The notes: generated by a model not told the origin, from the letters alone. Shown: positions 7,126 to 15,030, counted from the first letter of the stretch. The stretch: DNA of 19,314 nt from an uncultured Collinsella sp. (GCA_902461085.1 CABPWH010000039.1:1-19314); one strand, 5' to 3'. Numbers and translations are program-made.

Positions 7126-7166
7126 GTAAAACCTACCAAAATAACCCTGTTCCTATTTGGCAGGTT
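7126..7166 (-). terminator. Candidate terminator of the moaA-moaCB operon
   Basis: In the minus-strand transcript, AACCTGCCAAATA pairs with TATTTTGGTAGGTT (one G-U wobble, one bulged base) and is followed by TTTTA. It starts 34 nt past the moaCB stop. The stem is AU-rich and the U-run is short. Confidence 0.45.
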
Positions 7167-7200
7167 ATGGCAGCGCAGCGAGCCGGCGCAGCGCCAAGCC

Positions 7201-8496
7201 TTAAAGGTGGTCTTGGATCAGGTCGCAGATGGCTCGAGCGTCGTTGATGTTGATGGCTCGGGTCGCGAAGCCGGCATCGAAGGCCTGACGCGCCAAGGCC
7301 TCATTGCAGGCAAGGGCCAGCGTATGGCCATCGACCAGGTCGAGCGAGCTCTTGCCGCGCAGACGGTCGACACCGGAACGCGCGACCACGATATTGTCGA
7401 AGCCCTCGGTCTTGTAGCCCTCGATAATCACCACGTCGACATCGTTGTAACGCGACAGCAGCTCGCGCGCGGGCATCTCGTCCTCCTCGCGCGTGTCGGC
7501 GTACTCCGCCCAGCGCGTGGCGCAGATAAGGCCCACGTGCTTGGATCCGGCCTGGTGATGGCGCCAGGTGTCCTTAGCGGGCACGTCGATATCAAAGCCG
7601 TGATGCCCATGATGCTTGAGCGAACCCACGCGCAGGCCGCGGCGGGTGAGCTCGGCAATAACCTTCTCGACGAGCGTGGTCTTGCCCGAGTTTTGGTAGC
7701 CGATAAACGCGATCGCGGGGACGGCCGGTGCCGGAGCTGCGGGCGCGACGGCGACGGGTGCGCTCGCGGGTGCGTTGCCCGCGGCTCCCACAGCCTCAAC
7801 AGCAGCGGCCTGACGCTCTGCGCGGTCCCATACGCCCGAGCGGCCGCCCTCCTTGTGCAGCAGGCGCACGTCGACGATCTCCATACCGCGATCGACCGCC
7901 TTGCACATGTCGTAGATCGTTAGGCACGCAGCGCTCGCGCCGGTCAGGGCCTCCATCTCGATACCCGTCTTGCCCGTCACGCCCGCCGTAACCAGCACGT
8001 GAAAGCCAACCTGCCCGTCCGTGCGCGCCGGCGCCCAGCCCTCGGGCACGTCCTCGGCCGGCGTCCCCGCCGCAGCGATAGGCGCAATGTCGCACTTGCT
8101 CTTGGTAATGAGCAATGGGTGGCACATGGGGATGATGTCGCTCGTGCGTTTGATGGCCATGATGCCCGCCACGCGCGCGCAAGCAAGCACGTCGCCCTTT
8201 TTGGCGCGGTCCTGCAGCACCATGGCCTGCGTCTCGGGATGCATGAGGATGGTGCCCTCGGCGATGGCAATGCGATGGGTCTCGGCCTTGTCGGACACGT
8301 CGACCATGCGTACCTCGCCCTTGGCGTCCACGTGCGTCAGCTCGTCGCGACGGGCGTCGCGGGCGGGCTCGGTGGCAGCACTGGCAGTCGGCTGCGCGGA
8401 CGCATCGGCGTCGCTGTCAGTAGCCGTGGCTTTGTGGGCAGACATCGCGGCCCTGCGAGCGGCCTTGGTGGCATCGGCGTACCTGCTCTTGGCCAT
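7201..8496 (-). CDS. moaC: MoaC-MobB fusion, molybdenum cofactor biosynthesis
   Basis: A 431-residue fusion. The first ~55 residues are a low-complexity Ala/Ser/Thr/Asp leader with no signal-peptide character. A complete MoaC domain follows (HVDAKGEVRMVDVSDK, MCHPLLITK, TGIEMEALTGASAACLTIYDMCKA), including the His, Glu and Lys residues that convert the MoaA product into cyclic pyranopterin monophosphate. An Ala/Pro linker leads to a MobB domain with P-loop FIGYQNSGKTT, the KHHGHHGFDID segment and VVIIEGYK. MobB is a GTP-binding partner of MobA in guanylating the cofactor. Start ATG 8496 is chosen because GGAGG lies 8 nt upstream; the longer frame to 8541 would overlap moaA. The gene begins 4 nt after the moaA stop, so both are surely co-transcribed. 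Joining an early and a late pathway step in one chain is the notable point. Confidence 0.93.
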   Translation of the reverse strand: MAKSRYADATKAARRAAMSAHKATATDSDADASAQPTASAATEPARDARRDELTHVDAKGEVRMVDVSDKAETHRIAIAEGTILMHPETQAMVLQDRAKKGDVLACARVAGIMAIKRTSDIIPMCHPLLITKSKCDIAPIAAAGTPAEDVPEGWAPARTDGQVGFHVLVTAGVTGKTGIEMEALTGASAACLTIYDMCKAVDRGMEIVDVRLLHKEGGRSGVWDRAERQAAAVEAVGAAGNAPASAPVAVAPAAPAPAVPAIAFIGYQNSGKTTLVEKVIAELTRRGLRVGSLKHHGHHGFDIDVPAKDTWRHHQAGSKHVGLICATRWAEYADTREEDEMPARELLSRYNDVDVVIIEGYKTEGFDNIVVARSGVDRLRGKSSLDLVDGHTLALACNEALARQAFDAGFATRAININDARAICDLIQDHL

Positions 8497-8500
8497 ATGA

Positions 8501-9556
8501 TCATCCTCCGATTTGGAACATAAATCGTTGCGTACCCTCAATTATCGCGTGTTCCTGCGGTTTGTGGGCCACGGCATCGCGCCAAATCGAAAGTACCTGC
8601 ATATCATCACCACGACGCAGCGCCTCACGCACCGAATACTCGGCATCGCTAAACAGGCACGGACGCACGTTGCCATCGGCCGTCAGGCGCAGACGGTTGC
8701 AATTCGCGCAAAAATGATTGGACATGGCGCTAATGAAGCCGACCGTTCCCGCCGCGCCCGGAAAGTGCCAATAGCGCGCAGGACCCGCGCCGGCAGGAGC
8801 GTCGTTGATGTCGAGCGGCTCGAGCTCGCCCAGCCCCGCTGCGGCGGCCCCGGCATTGATGCGCGCCCGCAGCTCGTCGCTCGGCACGGTATCGCTCGCA
8901 TCCCACAGCTCGGGATTGAGCGCGGGAGCATGCGGATCCACAGCGCAATGCGAGCTCGTGTGCTCGTCGCCAATGGGCATGTATTCGATAAAGCGCAGGT
9001 GGATGGGGCGGTCGACGGTCAAGCGCGCGAGGGCCGCCACATCCTGGTTGAGCCGACGCACAACAACGCAGTTGACCTTAACGGGCTCAAAGCCCCAAGC
9101 CAGCGCCGCGTCGACGCCAGCCATGGTCTGCTCGAGTCGACCTAGACGCGTGATCTTTCCAAAGAGCGTAGGGTCGAGCGTGTCGAGCGAGATATTGACG
9201 CGGTTAAGCCCGGCATCTTTGAGCTGCGGCGCCAACTTGGGAAGCAGGGCGCCGTTGGTGGTGAGCGAGATGTCCTCGATCTGCGGAATCGCGCGGATGT
9301 CGCGAATGAGCGGAATGATGCGACGGCTGACCAGCGGCTCGCCGCCCGTCAGACGCACGCGGCGAATGCCCTCCCCCGCCACCAAGCGCACAAAGCGGGC
9401 GATTTCCTCGGCGCTGAGCAGCTCGTCGTGCGCGCGGGGCGCCACGCCATCGGCCGGCATGCAATAGATGCAGCGGAAATTGCACTTGTCGGTAACGGCA
9501 ATGCGCAGGTAGTTGATGTCGCGGCCAAAACCGTCATGTTGCACGTACCCGTCCAC
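8501..9556 (-). CDS. moaA: GTP 3',8-cyclase MoaA (radical SAM)
   Basis: A 351-residue radical SAM enzyme that rearranges GTP in the first step of molybdenum cofactor synthesis. The N-terminal 4Fe-4S cluster motif is Cys25-x3-Cys29-x2-Cys32 (CNFRCIYC), followed by the SAM-binding GGEPL. The C-terminal cluster that binds GTP uses Cys283, Cys286 and Cys300 (CANCNRLRL ... RPC). The protein ends in the conserved Gly-Gly, which is needed for activity in known MoaA. The length is slightly above the common ~330, due to an insertion around residues 195-265. Start GTG 9556 has GGGGAGGG just upstream. It leads an operon with the moaC-mobB fusion. No molybdenum cofactor riboswitch is evident in the short leader. 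Confidence 0.95.
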   Translation of the reverse strand: MDGYVQHDGFGRDINYLRIAVTDKCNFRCIYCMPADGVAPRAHDELLSAEEIARFVRLVAGEGIRRVRLTGGEPLVSRRIIPLIRDIRAIPQIEDISLTTNGALLPKLAPQLKDAGLNRVNISLDTLDPTLFGKITRLGRLEQTMAGVDAALAWGFEPVKVNCVVVRRLNQDVAALARLTVDRPIHLRFIEYMPIGDEHTSSHCAVDPHAPALNPELWDASDTVPSDELRARINAGAAAAGLGELEPLDINDAPAGAGPARYWHFPGAAGTVGFISAMSNHFCANCNRLRLTADGNVRPCLFSDAEYSVREALRRGDDMQVLSIWRDAVAHKPQEHAIIEGTQRFMFQIGG

Positions 9557-9596
9557 GCGGCCCTCCCCTCACGCGGCGTTTTATTCTTCGGAAAAC

Positions 9597-9602
9597 ATAA
9601 TA
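9597..9602 (-). promoter_or_regulatory. Possible -10 element of moaA
   Basis: TATTAT on the minus strand (five of six matches), about 40 nt before the moaA start. No clear -35 lies at 16-18 nt, so the call is weak. Confidence 0.25.
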
Positions 9603-9686
9603 CCCCACGAGAGAATCATGCCGACACCCGTACGACAGGACAGGTCGCTTCGAGCAAAACGGACTATCCAAGCCCATCCTCAGCAC

Positions 9687-9749
9687 AAACCATCACAACA
9701 TTCGATGCTTTTCCCGATTTTGGCAAAAAACGTCGAATGTTGTGATGGT
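9687..9749. repeat. Family A palindromic repeat (copy A2)
   Basis: Left arm AAACCATCACAACATTCGA (9687-9705) and right arm TCGAATGTTGTGATGGT (9733-9749) give 17 paired bases around a 27-nt centre nearly identical to that of copy A3. The last two bases of the right arm are lost. It lies 40 nt past the stop codon of the gene at 9790-10827. Confidence 0.9.
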
Positions 9750-9789
9750 CCGCCTGCCCACGGCACCCCGTAGAAGGGCCGGAACGTCC

Positions 9790-10827
9790 CTAAAGGCCGC
9801 TGTCCCAGTGCCGAATCACGAATTCTCGCAGGTCGTTTTGCCGCTTTTGGAACGCTTCGCTTCGATCGCACTTAAGGCCCATAGCGAGCGCGATGGCGTT
9901 CATCGCCCGATGCAATTGCAGCTGATGGGCAAACTGAGTCCCGGTGAGGACGATCATCCTAAAGCCCAGCGCACTCAGCACGGTCATACGCTCCGCATCC
10001 GACGCGCTGCGCTGTTTATCAAGATGGTCCGAGCCGTTGTATTCAATCCCCGTACCGCTTGCAGGCGCATATACGTCGATCTCGAAATACCCGGCCTTTG
10101 CGAGATACTTGAACTCGTTGGGAACATCCACCCGATGGTTGAGCTCAACCTTGGCGTATCCCAGCCCTCCCTGAGAACGTTTTGCTACGACCATGATTGC
10201 GGTGGCCGTCTCCATGGGCGACCGCGCGCCATCGTGCACGCGCTTGAGCACGGCGGCCGCGCGTATAGCCCCCTGACGAGATCGGTTCTCATTGCAATAA
10301 GTAATCAAGTCGGCAACGGTATACCTCTGCCCCATCTCGATATAATCGCCTGTCGACAGATGATTCAAATGGTATCGGGCACAGATTTCGTAGCCATATT
10401 CCAGCTGCTCGGGCTCACTCATCCACGAACCCGCTTGGACAAAGCACATGGCCTCATCAACCACTAGAAGGCCCTCTGCCACCTCGATAAGATGGCCTGG
10501 AGGTACCGGCGCCCCAAACACGTGGCACCTAAATCCAGCCGACGTCGAGCGCTCAAAATCGAAGTTGACGAGCGTATCGATATGATCGAGTTCTTCTCGT
10601 GGAATACCGAGCGAAACCAGATAGTCGGCAACAATCTCAACTGCCGTTGAAGCCCTCAGCCCCTTGGCATCGAGTCCCAATTTGGGCAGGCTCGCGGCCG
10701 GCTCCGCCTCATTAGCAAGCGAGTCCTCATCGTATAGGCTGCTTGCCCGCGAGAGCGGCTCGGACGGGCGCGCCACGTTGTGGTACAGCCAGGCAGTCTT
10801 ATGGGACAGGACAATCGGCAGGTCCAT
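9790..10827 (-). CDS. AbiEi/DUF559-like protein with C-terminal nuclease-fold domain
   Basis: A 345-residue protein of unproven function. The N-terminus (LPIVLSHKTAWLYHNV) recalls the winged-helix and SAAxLHG region of AbiEi-type antitoxin-like proteins. A middle region with RCHVFGAPVPPG and a helical LEYGYEICARYHL follows. The C-terminal third resembles the DUF559/Vsr-type PD-(D/E)XK fold: SPMET (Glu206), FEIDVYAP (Asp251), IEYNGSDH (Glu262) and DAER (Asp277), then ALGFRMIVLT. No Lys follows Glu262 in the usual spot, so catalysis is uncertain. ATG 10827 has GGAGG four bases upstream. There is no toxin-like neighbour; it is a single-gene unit flanked by family A repeats on both sides. Assignment rests on motif resemblance by eye. 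Confidence 0.6.
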   Translation of the reverse strand: MDLPIVLSHKTAWLYHNVARPSEPLSRASSLYDEDSLANEAEPAASLPKLGLDAKGLRASTAVEIVADYLVSLGIPREELDHIDTLVNFDFERSTSAGFRCHVFGAPVPPGHLIEVAEGLLVVDEAMCFVQAGSWMSEPEQLEYGYEICARYHLNHLSTGDYIEMGQRYTVADLITYCNENRSRQGAIRAAAVLKRVHDGARSPMETATAIMVVAKRSQGGLGYAKVELNHRVDVPNEFKYLAKAGYFEIDVYAPASGTGIEYNGSDHLDKQRSASDAERMTVLSALGFRMIVLTGTQFAHQLQLHRAMNAIALAMGLKCDRSEAFQKRQNDLREFVIRHWDSGL

Positions 10828-10928
10828 GAGCCCTCCAATGGAGTCGGATAACCAACCTTATTCCCCTGCCCACGGGTCCGCACACCTTCGCGCGCAAGAA
10901 AGCGATTCCATCCGGTCGAGTGGCAGAA

Positions 10929-10993
10929 AAACCATCACAACATTCGATGCTTTTCCTGATTTTGGCAAAAACCGTCGAATGTTGTGATGGTTT
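10929..10993. repeat. Family A 65-nt palindromic repeat (copy A3)
   Basis: Perfect 19-bp arms (10929-10947 and 10975-10993) around a 27-nt centre. In the minus-strand transcript the stem is followed by GGTTTTTC, so this copy could act as a rho-independent terminator for the ABC exporter operon, whose stop lies 45 nt upstream. Confidence 0.9.
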
Positions 10994-11037
10994 GAGGTGA
11001 GGGGCACGGAGGGATCAAAGCATCGTGCTCGAACGGG

Positions 11038-12936
11038 TTAATCCAGCTCTTTTAAGCCATGCGCCAGCTGCCAGTACTCGCCGTGCTGGGCGAGCAGCTC
11101 TTCGTGCGTGCCGCGCTCGATGATGCGGCCGTGTTCGAGGACCATGATGGCGTCGGCGTCGCGGACAGTGGACAGGCGGTGCGCGATCATAAACGTGGTG
11201 CGACCGCGCATGATGCGGTCCATACCGCGCTCGATGAGCTTTTCGGTACGCGTGTCAATGGAGCTCGTGGCCTCGTCCAGGATGAGCACCGGCGGATCGG
11301 CGACGGCCACGCGCGCGATGGCGAGCAGCTGACGCTGACCCTGCGACAGGTTGGCGCCGTCGGCCGTGACCGGTGTGTCGTAGCCCCGCGGCAGGCGGCG
11401 GATAAACGAGTCGGCGCAGGCGGCCTCGGCAGCGGCGCGCACCTCCTCGTCGGTCGCGTCGAGCTTGCCAAAGCGGATGTTCTGCGCAATGGTGCCGCTA
11501 AACAGGTGCGTGTCCTGCAGCACAATGCCGAGCGACCCGCGCAGGCTGGCCTTGGCAATGTGCTTGACGTCGATGCCGTCGTACGTGATCTCGCCGCCAT
11601 CGACCTCGTAGAAGCGGTTGATGAGGTTGGTGATGGTCGTCTTTCCGGCGCCCGTCGAGCCCACAAACGCGATCTTTTGCCCCGGCTTGGCAAACAGGTT
11701 GAGGTCCGTGAGCACACGGGTGCCCGGCACGTAGGAAAAGTCCACGGCATGGAAGCGCACGTCGCCGGCAAGCGGGACCAAGCCGCACGTGAGCTCGGTA
11801 CCGTCGGCGGCTACCGCGCGGCCCAACTCATCAACGGCAGCCACGTCAAGCAAGTGCCCGTACGCTCCCACACCCAGCCCCTCGGGAATCTTCCACGCCC
11901 ACGCGGCGTCGCCCGTCTGCACCAGCTCCACGCAGCCCTCGTCCACCTCGGGCTCAAGGTCCATAGCCGCAAACAGGCGCTCGGCACCGGCCAACGCGTT
12001 GAGCAAGAAGTTGCCGAGCTGCGTAAACTGGTTGATGGGCATGGCGGCTTGGCGCACAAAGACCAGGTAGCTTGCAAGTGCGCCCACGTCGGCGAGCCCC
12101 TTGATGCAGAGCATGCCGCCCGCCACGGCGACGATGGCATAGTTGACGTAGCCGATCACGACGGTCATGGGCACCATGGAGTTGGCATAGCTCACGGCGG
12201 CGGTGCCGGTACGGCGAAGCTCGTCGTTGCGGCTGGTGAAGCCGGCGACATTCGCTGCCTCGCGGTTAAAGACCTTGATGACCTTTTGGCCCGAGACCAT
12301 TTCTTCGATATATCCGTCCAGGTCGCCAAGCGATGCCTGCTGGGCGGCAAAGAAGCGCTTAGAGCGCACACCCGAGTAGCGCGCATACAGCACAATGGCC
12401 GCATCGCACACGAGCGTGATAATCGTGAGCTGCCAGTTAAGGATGATGAGCAGAGCCGTGGTGCCCACAACCTGAATGGCGGCCTGAATCACGTTGGCGA
12501 AGCTGTTGTTGAGCGCCTCGGAGACGGTGTCGACATCGTTGGTGAAAAAGCTCATGATGTCGCCCGAGCGCGTGCTGTCAAAATAACTGAGCGGCAGCGT
12601 CTGGATGTGCGCGAACAGGTCGCGGCGAATATCGGACACCACGCGCTGGGCCGCGTGCACCATGATCTGAGAGTAGCCCAGGGCCGAAAGCACGCCCGCG
12701 GCGTAGATGATCGCCGTCAGGATGACCTGCTTGGCAAGCAGTTCCTCCCCGCCCGTGACCAAACCGTTAACGATGGGGCGCACCATGTAGGTGCCGGCGA
12801 GGCTCGCGATGGCGGCGACGGAGGCGAGCATGCCCACCGCGAGCAACGAGAACTTGGCATGGCCCATGTAGGAGAGCAAGCGGCGCACAGTTCGCTTGAG
12901 GTCGGCCGGGCGTGCTTGGGCTGCGGTCTTAGGCAT
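11038..12936 (-). CDS. ABC exporter half-transporter, catalytically consensus subunit (TM288-like)
   Basis: A 632-residue fused membrane and ATPase half-transporter. Six hydrophobic segments lie in residues 25-310. The nucleotide-binding domain follows with Walker A GSTGAGKTT (Lys432), signature LSQGQ (530-534), Walker B VLILDE with catalytic Glu555, and switch His586. These match the consensus-site subunit of heterodimeric exporters such as TM287/288, LmrCD and BmrCD, including the LSQGQRQL variant. An extra ~60 residues (about 333-392) separate the membrane and ATPase domains. I start at ATG 12936 because GGGGGTGA lies 5 nt upstream and the start overlaps the partner's stop as ATGCCTAA; the open frame continuing to 13620 only shadows the partner gene. 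Likely substrate: drugs or lipids. Confidence 0.93.
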   Translation of the reverse strand: MPKTAAQARPADLKRTVRRLLSYMGHAKFSLLAVGMLASVAAIASLAGTYMVRPIVNGLVTGGEELLAKQVILTAIIYAAGVLSALGYSQIMVHAAQRVVSDIRRDLFAHIQTLPLSYFDSTRSGDIMSFFTNDVDTVSEALNNSFANVIQAAIQVVGTTALLIILNWQLTIITLVCDAAIVLYARYSGVRSKRFFAAQQASLGDLDGYIEEMVSGQKVIKVFNREAANVAGFTSRNDELRRTGTAAVSYANSMVPMTVVIGYVNYAIVAVAGGMLCIKGLADVGALASYLVFVRQAAMPINQFTQLGNFLLNALAGAERLFAAMDLEPEVDEGCVELVQTGDAAWAWKIPEGLGVGAYGHLLDVAAVDELGRAVAADGTELTCGLVPLAGDVRFHAVDFSYVPGTRVLTDLNLFAKPGQKIAFVGSTGAGKTTITNLINRFYEVDGGEITYDGIDVKHIAKASLRGSLGIVLQDTHLFSGTIAQNIRFGKLDATDEEVRAAAEAACADSFIRRLPRGYDTPVTADGANLSQGQRQLLAIARVAVADPPVLILDEATSSIDTRTEKLIERGMDRIMRGRTTFMIAHRLSTVRDADAIMVLEHGRIIERGTHEELLAQHGEYWQLAHGLKELD

Positions 12937-14770
12937 GGCGCTCACCCCCTTCCAAGGGCGATCCGCTGGGGATGGAGGAAGAAGGATCATTCGCGCAGCC
13001 ATCGTCGCTGCCATCGTCGCTGCCGTCGCCGGCACCCGCGTTCCCCGCAAACTCCATCTGCGAGGCGTAAATCTCCTGGTATATGTTGTCGCCCGCCAGC
13101 AGTTCCTCGTGCGTGCCCACGCCATGGACACGGCCGTCGTCCAACACCACAATGCGATCGGCATCCATGACGCTCGCGATGCGCTGGGCGATGATGAGCA
13201 CGGTCGTATCGGGAATCCGAGCGATGTGCTCGCGAATCTTAGCGTCGGTCGCCATATCGACCGCGCTGGTGGAGTCATCAAAAATGAGCACGCGCGGATG
13301 CTTGAGCAGCGTGCGCGCGATGCACAGGCGTTGCTTCTGGCCACCCGAAACACCGGCGCCGCCTTGGCCCAACTCGCCGTACAGCCCGCCGATGCGATCA
13401 AGGAACTCGTCCACACACGCCGCGCGGCAGGCCGCGAGGAGCTCATCGTCCGACGCCTGCGGATTGCCCCACTGCAGGTTCTCGCGCACGGTGCCCGTGA
13501 ACAGCACATTCTTTTGCAGCACAATGCCCACGGCGTCACGTAGGGTCGCGAGATCGTAGTCGCGCACGTCGCGTCCGCCCACAAGCACGGTGCCCTCGGT
13601 GGCGTCGTACAGGCGCGCAATCAGCTGCACAAGCGAGCTCTTACCCGAGCCCGTGCCGCCGAGGATGCCCACCGTCGAGCCGCTCTCGATGCGAAGGTCG
13701 ATATGCTCGAGCACATCCTCAGCTGCATCCGCGCGGTATTTAAAGGAAACGTCGCGAAACTCGATACTGCCGTCCGCTGGCGCCGCAATCGCGAGGTCTC
13801 CCGCGGGGTTGGCGATAAAGGGCTCCTCATCGAGCACCTCGGCGATACGGCCCACACTCGTAAGAGCGCGCGTGAGCAGCAAAAACACGTTGGAAATCAT
13901 CATGAGCGAATTCATGATCAGCAGCACGTAGCTCATAAAGCCCGTGAGCGAGCCCACGCCCAGCTTGCCGGCGAGAATCATGCGGCCGCCAATCCACAGG
14001 ATGGAGAGCGCAGCCACGTACATCGACAGCTGAAACACCGGCAGGTTGAGCACCGCGTTGCCAAAGGTCTTCGTCGCAGTGCCGGCGAGCTCGGTATTGA
14101 CGGTGTCGAACTTGGCCTCCTCGTGCTCGGTACGAACGTAGGCCTTGACGGCACGCACGGCGGTGAGGTCTTCCTGTACCACGCCGTTGAGGTGGTCCAT
14201 CGAGGTCTGGAGTTGGCGGTAGAGCGGGCTCACGCGATAGGTGATGACGCCCAGCACGATTGCCAGCACGGGCAAGATGATCGCAAAGACGGTGGCGAGC
14301 GGGCGCGACAGCATCAGCGCGTAGATAAGGCCGACGATAAGCGTCACCGGGCCGCGTACCATAGGGCGAAAGCCGTTGCCCACAGCATTTTGGATAACGG
14401 TGATGTCCGTGGTCATGCGGGTGACGAGTGAGCTGGCGTCGTAGTTGTCCAGGTTACCAAAAGCGAGCGTCTGAATCTTTTTGTACTCGGCCTCGCGCAG
14501 GTTAGCGCCTAGGCCCGAGGCAACGCGGGCGGACGTGCGGGCATAACCCAAGCCCAGTACCAGCGAAAGCGCAGCACACACCAACATGTACGCGCCCTGC
14601 AGCAGCATGTAGTTGATATCACCCGCAGGCACGCCCACATCGATGATGTTGGCCATGATGACCGGGATAAACAGCTCGAGCACCGTCTCGACCGACACAA
14701 AGAACACGCCGAGGATGGCATCGCGACGGTATGCCCCTAGATAGAAAAACAGTATTTTGAGATTGCGCAC
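12929..14770 (-). CDS. ABC exporter half-transporter, degenerate-site subunit (TM287-like)
   Basis: A 613-residue half-transporter, first gene of the ABC pair. Six membrane segments lie in residues 15-300. The ATPase domain has Walker A GGTGSGKSS (Lys377), signature VSGGQKQR (474-481), and Walker B VLIFDD, where Asp499 replaces the catalytic Glu. The switch His is Gln529 (IAQR). Both changes are those of the non-hydrolysing subunit of TM287/288-type heterodimers. The tail after 576 is a Gly/Asp/Ser-rich, probably disordered stretch. GTG 14770 is the first start after an in-frame TGA and has GGGGGTT about ten bases upstream. It overlaps the next gene by 8 nt, so equal amounts of both halves are expected. 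Confidence 0.93.
   Translation of the reverse strand: MRNLKILFFYLGAYRRDAILGVFFVSVETVLELFIPVIMANIIDVGVPAGDINYMLLQGAYMLVCAALSLVLGLGYARTSARVASGLGANLREAEYKKIQTLAFGNLDNYDASSLVTRMTTDITVIQNAVGNGFRPMVRGPVTLIVGLIYALMLSRPLATVFAIILPVLAIVLGVITYRVSPLYRQLQTSMDHLNGVVQEDLTAVRAVKAYVRTEHEEAKFDTVNTELAGTATKTFGNAVLNLPVFQLSMYVAALSILWIGGRMILAGKLGVGSLTGFMSYVLLIMNSLMMISNVFLLLTRALTSVGRIAEVLDEEPFIANPAGDLAIAAPADGSIEFRDVSFKYRADAAEDVLEHIDLRIESGSTVGILGGTGSGKSSLVQLIARLYDATEGTVLVGGRDVRDYDLATLRDAVGIVLQKNVLFTGTVRENLQWGNPQASDDELLAACRAACVDEFLDRIGGLYGELGQGGAGVSGGQKQRLCIARTLLKHPRVLIFDDSTSAVDMATDAKIREHIARIPDTTVLIIAQRIASVMDADRIVVLDDGRVHGVGTHEELLAGDNIYQEIYASQMEFAGNAGAGDGSDDGSDDGCANDPSSSIPSGSPLEGGERHA
12942..12949 (-). promoter_or_regulatory. 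Ribosome binding site of the second ABC subunit, inside the first
   Basis: GGGGGTGA on the minus strand, 5 nt before ATG 12936, within the last codons (GGERHA) of the partner gene. The arrangement mirrors the pilus gene pair. Confidence 0.75.
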
Positions 14771-14811
14771 GCAGGTTCAACCCCCATCAAACGTTGTTCG
14801 CAAACGCACGT

Positions 14812-14839
14812 ATTATTGCGCGCCGAATAATGGTGTCAA
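14812..14839 (-). promoter_or_regulatory. Promoter of the ABC exporter operon
   Basis: On the minus strand, TTGACA (14834-14839, full consensus), a 16-nt spacer, then AATAAT (14812-14817, five of six). It sits about 42 nt upstream of the GTG start. It is the best sigma-70-type promoter in the window. The spacer contains one copy of the 11-mer described separately. Confidence 0.7.
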
Positions 14840-14922
14840 GTATTCCGAAATCGTTTTCTGCAAGGTTAGCGCCGGCGGCGAGTTCTCGTGATGTGTGTCC
14901 ATATTCACTCGGAATAATGGTG
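14825..14922. repeat. 11-nt direct repeat GAATAATGGTG
   Basis: Identical copies at 14825-14835 and 14912-14922, spaced 87 nt, in the region between the divergent ABC and MATE transcripts. The first overlaps the -35 and spacer of the ABC promoter. They may be operator sites; the identity of any regulator is unknown. Confidence 0.45.
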
Positions 14923-14957
14923 CGCGAGACTTTTTCGCTCCGGCGTCATCACAAACC

Positions 14958-14988
14958 TTGACTCTACAATCGTTATAGGGTTTTCACT
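14958..14988 (+). promoter_or_regulatory. MATE promoter with MerR-type operator
   Basis: TTGACT (-35, 14958-14963) and TTCACT (candidate -10, 14983-14988) lie 19 nt apart, the long spacing typical of MerR-controlled promoters. An imperfect dyad, ACTCTA (14961-14966) to TAGGGT (14976-14981), centred at 14971, fills the spacer. It resembles the GACTCTA-type operators of BmrR/BltR-like regulators. The -10 is poor, as expected of an activated promoter. The gene for a MerR-family protein is second in the same transcript. Confidence 0.55.
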
Positions 14989-15030
14989 ACACTGGTACGT
15001 AAACAAACCCAGCCAGAAAGTGCCCCGCCC

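Larger units (their letters stand above)
6900..7200. other. 301-nt intergenic region between MoaCB and MFS
   Basis: No gene is seen. In minus-strand order it holds a terminator-like hairpin after moaCB, a perfect family B repeat, a 9-bp inverted repeat (TTGGTAGAT 7031-7039 and ATCTACCAA 7059-7067), and the structured MFS leader. I could not identify a convincing -35/-10 pair for the MFS gene. Confidence 0.6.

Noticed and set aside
5555..10993. Family A repeats as a CRISPR array
   Set aside because: The copies are kilobases apart with genes between them, have no regular spacers and no cas genes.
11059..13170. 703-codon plus-strand open frame opposite the ABC genes
   Set aside because: It is a GC-rich antisense frame rich in Arg, His, Ala and Gly; the minus strand holds two complete, motif-bearing genes.
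12937..13620. N-terminal extension of the second ABC subunit frame
   Set aside because: It overlaps the first ABC gene in another frame; the strong ribosome site and overlap set the start at 12936.
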